A DNA stretch of 15,548 nucleotides from Chloroflexota bacterium (lineage in GTDB: Bacteria > Chloroflexota > Limnocylindria > Limnocylindrales > CSP1-4). Below, piece after piece: positions 12,002 to 15,548 of the stretch (its first letter is position 1; every line of letters begins with the position of its first letter). The position numbers and the translations under genes were made by a program. Under the pieces are notes generated by a model, which was not told where the DNA came from, ran no database searches, and saw only the letters and a program-made list of their open reading frames with translations. The stretch lies in NCBI GenBank assembly GCA_025355255.1, contig JANYAA010000302.1, positions 1 through 15,548 on the forward strand, given 5' to 3'.

Positions 12002-13024
12002 ATGTCGACCCTGCACGATGTCGCCAAGCGGGCGGGCGTTTCACCGATGACCGTGTCGAGGGTCGTCAACGGCTCCGACGCCGTCAGCCCCAAACTGCGG
12101 GCGCGTGTCGAGCGGGCGCTCACCGAGACTGGCTACATGCCCAACAAGCTGGCGCGCAGCCTGCGTGCGCGGCGGACCGACACGATCGCCCTCCTGCTGC
12201 CTGACATGACCAACCCGTTCTTCACCACCCTCGCGCACGGCGTGGAGACCGCGGCCCGCGAGGCGGGGCTCACGATGATCCTGGCCAACAGCGACGAGCG
12301 CGAGGACGAAGAGCTTCGCCTCGCTCAACTGCTCTTGGAGCGGCAAGTTGACGGGATCCTGGTGGTCCCGGCCGGGACGGGGGCGGCGACCATTCGGCTG
12401 TGTCGGGAGAACGACGTGCCCTTCGTCGCGGTTGACCGCCGGCCGGAGGGGGTCGAAGCAGATGTCGTGAGGACGGATTCCGAGGCGGGTGCGCGCCTCC
12501 TGGGACAGCTTGTGGTGGGGCTCGGGCACCGCAACACCGCCGTGCTCGCGGGTCCGGCAACTGTTCCAACGGCCGCCGACCGCGTGGCGGGCTTCCGGCG
12601 CGCCATCGTGGATGAGGCCGGCCTGCCGGAGCCGCTGGTCCTGTACGGCGCGTTCACCATCGACAGCGGCCGCGAGATGGCCATGCGGGCGTTGGAGTTG
12701 GCGCCTCGCCCAACCGCTGTGTTCGCGGCCAACAACTTCATCGCGATCGGCACCCTGCACGCCCTCGACGAACTCGGAGTCCGGGTGCCGGAGGATGTGG
12801 CGGTCGTGGGCTTCGACGACCTGCCTGAGGCTATGGTCACCTTCCCGTTCCTCACGGTCGTCGCCCAGCCCGCCTTCGAGCTTGGCCGGGAGAGCGTGGC
12901 GTTGCTGCTCCACCGGCTGGCCAACCCCGATGGGCCGGCGCGCGAGGTCGTCCTGCCCACGAGGCTGGTGATCCGGCGCTCCAGCGGGAGTCCGATCGAC
13001 GTCGCCGCGCTGCCAGCAGACTGA
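12002..13024 (+). CDS. LacI/GalR-family transcriptional regulator
   Basis: A 340-residue full-length LacI-family protein. The N-terminal helix-turn-helix is MSTLHDVAKRAGVSPMTVSR then VVNGSDAVSP (1-30). GYMPNKLARSLRARRTDTIAL contains the hinge helix with L54, the residue position that opens a central CpG step. The rest is the periplasmic-binding-like ligand domain (LLPDMTNPFFTTLAHGVE, VDGILVVPAG, VPFVAVDRR, VRTDSEAGARLLGQ, ITAG-like AVLAGPA, AVFAANNFIAIG, VPEDVAVVGFDDL, VVAQPAFELGR). Its effector is probably a sugar or sugar acid of the L-galactose/L-fucose type given the neighbours (inference). AAGGG is about 13-17 nt before the ATG, a poorly placed SD, so expression may be low, as usual for repressors. 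CG-centred sites at 9121, 11955 and 14208 are the likely targets. It converges with the dehydratase gene with a 27-bp gap. Confidence 0.93.
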   Translation: MSTLHDVAKRAGVSPMTVSRVVNGSDAVSPKLRARVERALTETGYMPNKLARSLRARRTDTIALLLPDMTNPFFTTLAHGVETAAREAGLTMILANSDEREDEELRLAQLLLERQVDGILVVPAGTGAATIRLCRENDVPFVAVDRRPEGVEADVVRTDSEAGARLLGQLVVGLGHRNTAVLAGPATVPTAADRVAGFRRAIVDEAGLPEPLVLYGAFTIDSGREMAMRALELAPRPTAVFAANNFIAIGTLHALDELGVRVPEDVAVVGFDDLPEAMVTFPFLTVVAQPAFELGRESVALLLHRLANPDGPAREVVLPTRLVIRRSSGSPIDVAALPAD

Positions 13025-13051
13025 TCGGTTGGGCGCCGCCGCCGCCTTGGG

Positions 13052-14158
13052 TCACGCGGCGATGGTCACCCTGGCTGTGGCGAGCCGCTCAATGGCGCCG
13101 AAGTCCCAGTCGATGCCCAGCCCGGGTCCGGTCGGCACGAGCGCGTAGCCGTCCTCGATAGCCAGGCGTGACGTGGTGATCGCGTCAAGCTGCGGGATGT
13201 GCTCGATCCACGCGGCGTTTGGCACGGCCCCCGCAAGGGACACGTGGAGCTCCATGAGGAAGTGTGGCGACACCGAAACGTTGAAGGCCTCGGCGAGGTG
13301 AGCCACTTTGAGCCAGGGTGTGATCCCGCCGATCCGCGCACAGTCCACCTGCACGATGGAGCAGGCATCCCGCTCCAGGTACTCCCGGAAGTGCGCCACG
13401 GAGTAGATCGACTCGCCAACGGCGATTGGCATGCTGGCCCGTGCGGCGAGCTCGACGTGGCCGCTGATGTCGTCCGCGGGAAGCGGTTCCTCAAGCCACG
13501 CGAGGCCGAACGGCTCGAAGGCGTGCGCCCGGCGGAGGGCCTCCGAAACGGTGAAGGCCTGGTTCGCGTCAACCATGATCTCGAACTCGGGTCCAACCGC
13601 GTCCCGCACGGCTGCGAGCCTGGCGACATCCTCGGCGACCCGCGGCCTGCCGACCTTCAGCTTCGCGCCGCGGAAGCCGGCGCCTTTGGCCAGGAGCGCC
13701 TCCTCGACCAGCTCGCTGGTGGAGAGGTGCAGCCAGCCGCCCTCGGTCGTGTAGACCGGGATACGGGTTTGGGCGCCGCCTGCCGCCAGCGCCAGCGATG
13801 TGCCATCGCGCCGACACCGCAGGTCCCACAGCGCCGTGTCGATGGCCGCCATCGCCAGGCTGGTGACGGCGCCCACGGCCGTGGCATGCGTCGCGAAGTA
13901 CAGGTCCCGCCAGAGGCGCTCGATCTCGCGTGCGTCGCGCCCGATCAGGCGCGGCGCGAGGTGGTCGCGGAGCAGGGCAACCACCGAGGAGCCCCCGGTG
14001 CCAATCGTGTATGCGTAGCCGACGCCCTCCGCCCCATCCGCGCACGTGATCCGGACGATCGGCGTCTCCTGTTTGACGAACGCCTGGATCGCATCCGTGC
14101 GGACGACCTTGGGCGGCAGGTCAACCTGGAAGATCTCCACACGCTCGATCAGCGCCAT
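13052..14158 (-). CDS. Mandelate racemase/enolase-superfamily sugar-acid dehydratase
   Basis: The ATG at 14158 is preferred because GAAGG sits 8 nt upstream and MALIERVEIFQVDLP begins the domain; an ATG at 14197 would start just downstream of the operator with no SD. The 368-residue protein carries the full mandelate racemase residue set with a constant +2 offset from the P. putida enzyme numbering I recall. These are K166/K168 (AKLKVG), metal ligands D197 (MVDANQ), E223 (WLEEP) and E249 (GES), the D272-H299 dyad (VDCARIGG; SPHF) and E319 (AWIEH). This places it in the mandelate racemase subgroup, whose dehydratases act on L-fuconate, L-talarate/galactarate, L-rhamnonate and related acids. 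With the divergent L-fucose/L-galactose-type aldo-keto reductase, an L-fuconate or L-galactonate dehydratase giving a 2-keto-3-deoxy acid is most likely. Exact substrate cannot be read from sequence. Confidence 0.88.
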   Translation of the reverse strand: MALIERVEIFQVDLPPKVVRTDAIQAFVKQETPIVRITCADGAEGVGYAYTIGTGGSSVVALLRDHLAPRLIGRDAREIERLWRDLYFATHATAVGAVTSLAMAAIDTALWDLRCRRDGTSLALAAGGAQTRIPVYTTEGGWLHLSTSELVEEALLAKGAGFRGAKLKVGRPRVAEDVARLAAVRDAVGPEFEIMVDANQAFTVSEALRRAHAFEPFGLAWLEEPLPADDISGHVELAARASMPIAVGESIYSVAHFREYLERDACSIVQVDCARIGGITPWLKVAHLAEAFNVSVSPHFLMELHVSLAGAVPNAAWIEHIPQLDAITTSRLAIEDGYALVPTGPGLGIDWDFGAIERLATARVTIAA

Positions 14159-14207
14159 CGGGATGGCCTTCGCGACGACGGACGGTTCACAGGTCATACC
14201 ACGGCAT

Positions 14208-14221
14208 TGATACCGATACCA
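14208..14221. promoter_or_regulatory. LacI-family operator between dehydratase and aldo-keto reductase (site 3)
   Basis: TGATACCGATACCA has a central CG and fits TGNTANCGNTACCA with the sites at 9121 and 11955. The flanks extend it to TTGATACCGATACCAA (14207-14222), in which 12 of 16 positions are self-complementary. It lies 49 nt upstream of the dehydratase start and about 170 nt upstream of the AKR start, suiting divergent control. Confidence 0.65.
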
Positions 14222-14390
14222 AAGAGCCGAAAATTGCAGGCATGGCTACCTCGAGCGACCTGATCGGTGTTCATCCTCGCACGAATTCCTTGTGGGTACC
14301 ATGAGCAATCGTTTATTCTCTGCGTCGCAGCGACGTCGTCACGCTCGGCGCACCTGCGGCAGAGGTCCAGACCAGCGTCAGGAGTGCAAG

Positions 14391-15461
14391 GTGGCGTTCG
14401 ACCCGTTCGAGACGGTGCCGCTTGGGCGCACGGGCATCTCGGTGACGCGCCTTGGGTTTGGCAGCGCAACCATCGGCGGCCTGTTCCGGGATGTTCCAGA
14501 GGCAGAGGCCGTGGAGACGGTGCGCCACGCCGAGCAGGCGGGTGTCCGCTACTTCGACGCCGCGCCCCTGTACGGCTACGGGGCCGCAGAACGGCGGGTT
14601 GGGGCGGCCTTGGCGCCTGTGCCCCGGGACTCCTACGTCCTCTCCACCAAGGTTGGGCGCTTGATTGTCCGCCGTGACCAGATCACCCCCGACATGGACG
14701 TGGACCACCAGCGGATCGACGGCCAAGACGACTACTACTACCGATCCGACGCAACCGTCCGCCCGGTGTTCGACTACAGCCGCGACGGTGTCCTGCGCTC
14801 CGTTGAGGCGAGCCTCCAGCGGTTTGGCCTCGACCGGATCGACATCCTGTATCTCCATGACCCGGATCACCACTGGGAGCAGGCGATTGCCGGCGCCTAC
14901 CCGGCTCTTGAACAGCTGCGCGCAGACGGCGTGGTGCGCGCCATCGGGGTGGGCATGAACCAGGTGGCGATGCTGACCCGGTTCGCCCGCGAGACGGATG
15001 TCGACGTGCTGCTGGCCGCCAACCGCTACACGCTTCTGGAACAAGAGGCGAGCGTCGAGCTGTTCCCCGTCTGCCAGACCCGGGGGATCGCCGTGGTCCT
15101 CGGCGGCGTGTTCAACAGCGGGGTGCTCGCGGACCCGCGCCCGGGGAGCCGATTCGGCTATCTGCCGGCGGACGACATCGTGATCGAGCGGGTTCATCGC
15201 CTCCGGCGTGTCTGCGAGCGGCACGGGATCCCGCTGCGGGCCGCCGCGATCCAGTTCGCGCTGGCGCATCCGGCGGTCACGTCGATGCTGGCCGGCGTCC
15301 GGTCCTCTGCCCAGTTGGACGACTACCCCGCGCTCATGCGCCTCGACATCCCGGCTGGCCTGTGGGGCGACCTCAAGGCCGAGGGCCTGCTCCCAGCAGA
15401 CGCCGTCACCCCCGACAGCGTCTCATCGCAAGCGGCGCCGGCTGCGCCACCGGAGGATTGA
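14391..15461 (+). CDS. Aldo-keto reductase, L-fucose/L-galactose (D-threo-aldose) dehydrogenase type
   Basis: The GTG at 14391 has AGGAG (14380-14384) 6 nt upstream and begins VAFDPFETVPLGRTGISVTR. The longer in-frame start at 14292/14301 adds a non-conserved Arg-rich leader and is rejected. The 356-residue product has the AKR tetrad D56, Y61, K87 and H156 (YFDAAPLYGYG; LSTKVGRL; LYLHDPDHHWEQ) and the C-terminal LRAAAIQFALAHPAVTSMLA. The LGRTG-x-GFGSATIGGLF start, STKVGRL and the long insert VDHQRIDGQDDYYYRSD to VFDYS are typical of D-threo-aldose 1-dehydrogenase/L-fucose dehydrogenase, the bacterial relatives of plant L-galactose dehydrogenase. It oxidises the C1 hydroxyl of L-fucose or L-galactose to the lactone with NAD(P). 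It is divergent from the dehydratase that would use the hydrolysed acid, and is followed after 4 nt by a probable FAH-family gene. Confidence 0.88.
   Translation: MAFDPFETVPLGRTGISVTRLGFGSATIGGLFRDVPEAEAVETVRHAEQAGVRYFDAAPLYGYGAAERRVGAALAPVPRDSYVLSTKVGRLIVRRDQITPDMDVDHQRIDGQDDYYYRSDATVRPVFDYSRDGVLRSVEASLQRFGLDRIDILYLHDPDHHWEQAIAGAYPALEQLRADGVVRAIGVGMNQVAMLTRFARETDVDVLLAANRYTLLEQEASVELFPVCQTRGIAVVLGGVFNSGVLADPRPGSRFGYLPADDIVIERVHRLRRVCERHGIPLRAAAIQFALAHPAVTSMLAGVRSSAQLDDYPALMRLDIPAGLWGDLKAEGLLPADAVTPDSVSSQAAPAAPPED
14875..14919 (+). repeat. Source copy of 45-bp inverted repeat (inside the aldo-keto reductase)
   Basis: This stretch, encoding part of HWEQAIAGAYPALEQLR in the AKR, is the exact reverse complement of the last 45 bases of the window (15504-15548). 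In this copy the sequence fits its protein family, so it is the original one. Confidence 0.95.
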
Positions 15462-15465
15462 CGCA

Positions 15466-15548
15466 GTGCGGCTCATCACGTATCGGCGCGCTGGGCGCGG
15501 CGAGCAGCTGTTCAAGAGCCGGGTAGGCGCCGGCAATCGCCTGCTCCC
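15466..15548 (+). CDS. Start of probable fumarylacetoacetate-hydrolase-family gene, 3' part chimeric
   Basis: The GTG at 15466 has a strong GGAGG (15452-15456) 9 nt upstream and is 4 nt after the AKR stop, so it is the next gene of that operon. The first 13 codons read MRLITYRRAGRGE, which looks like the N-terminus of FAH-family hydrolases (MRLxTYRxxG, usually followed by RLGAL). From 15504 the sequence is an inverted copy of the AKR interior, so the residues QLFKSRVGAGNRL are not reliable. An FAH hydrolase would fit: 2,4-diketo-3-deoxy-L-fuconate/rhamnonate hydrolases belong to this family and complete the route begun by the AKR and the dehydratase. The identification rests on only 13 residues plus context. 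Confidence 0.4.
   Translation, partial: MRLITYRRAGRGEQLFKSRVGAGNRLL
15504..15548 (-). repeat. Fold-back 45-bp inverted copy at the window end, probable artefact
   Basis: The last 45 bases are exactly the reverse complement of 14875-14919, with 584 nt between the copies. The match begins abruptly at 15504 and continues to the very end of the window. A terminal fold-back of this kind is typical of amplification chimeras or assembly-graph errors rather than of a biological repeat. Confidence 0.9.

Noticed and set aside
14293..14304. GGGTACCATG as a fourth LacI site or start region of the AKR
   Set aside because: GGTACC is only a 6-bp palindrome without a central CG, and the ATG there lacks an SD. 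The GTG at 14391 with AGGAG is the better start.
14313..15269. Long open frame on the minus strand through the aldo-keto reductase (318 codons)
   Set aside because: It is the complement of a well-motivated AKR gene with a complete catalytic tetrad. Its product has no recognisable domain, and long antisense frames are expected at this GC content. Its resemblance to the last codons of the window comes only from the 45-bp fold-back.

Overview
This is a very GC-rich bacterial segment with frequent GTG (and some TTG) starts, many ATGA/GTGA stop-start overlaps, and a Pro/Thr-rich linker in a surface acyltransferase. These traits suit a free-living Chloroflexota (for example Limnocylindria/Ellin6529-like) or Actinomycetota genome. 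I cannot decide between them from this window, and there is no rRNA, tRNA, phage, IS or CRISPR signal. The window probably spans a whole contig: its left end cuts an acyl-CoA synthetase, and its right end folds back on itself.

Left third (1-5010), housekeeping and stress genes: the 3' end of an AMP-forming acyl-CoA synthetase; a small bacterial eRF1-like protein; on the minus strand a large OafA-type membrane acyltransferase with an SGNH domain, and upstream of it a small cupin; then a translationally coupled three-gene plus-strand operon of YceI, a cysteine-less DksA/TraR-like protein and a glycine-zipper membrane protein.

Middle (5011-7931), sugar dehydrogenases: a leader with a 10-bp-stem hairpin and a short ORF that looks like the first ~23 codons of a rhamnulokinase-type FGGY kinase cut off by a deletion. 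It runs by a GTGA overlap into an unusually long medium-chain dehydrogenase, which is itself GTGA-coupled to a normal zinc sorbitol/threonine-dehydrogenase-like enzyme.

Right half (7954-15548), a sugar-nucleotide and sugar-acid island around a LacI-family regulator: mannose-1-phosphate guanylyltransferase (minus strand) diverges from an operon of GDP-mannose 3,5-epimerase, a reduced GHMP (fucokinase-like) protein and a tandem-domain nucleotidyltransferase. The lacI-type gene follows. A mandelate-racemase-group sugar-acid dehydratase (minus strand) then diverges from an L-fucose/L-galactose dehydrogenase-type aldo-keto reductase, followed by the first codons of a probable FAH-family hydrolase.

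Three CG-centred sites fitting TGNTANCGNTACCA lie in exactly the three intergenic regions of this island (9121-9134, 11955-11968, 14208-14221). This suggests that one LacI-type regulator controls both the GDP-mannose/GDP-L-galactose module and the oxidative sugar-acid module. The plant-like combination of GDP-mannose pyrophosphorylase, GDP-mannose 3,5-epimerase and an L-galactose-dehydrogenase-like AKR, with a dehydratase and FAH start added, is the most interesting system here. Its direction (making or salvaging an L-sugar nucleotide, or burning L-galactose/L-fucose) is inference. The last 45 bases are an exact inverted copy of the AKR interior, so the right terminus should be treated as a probable assembly or amplification artefact.
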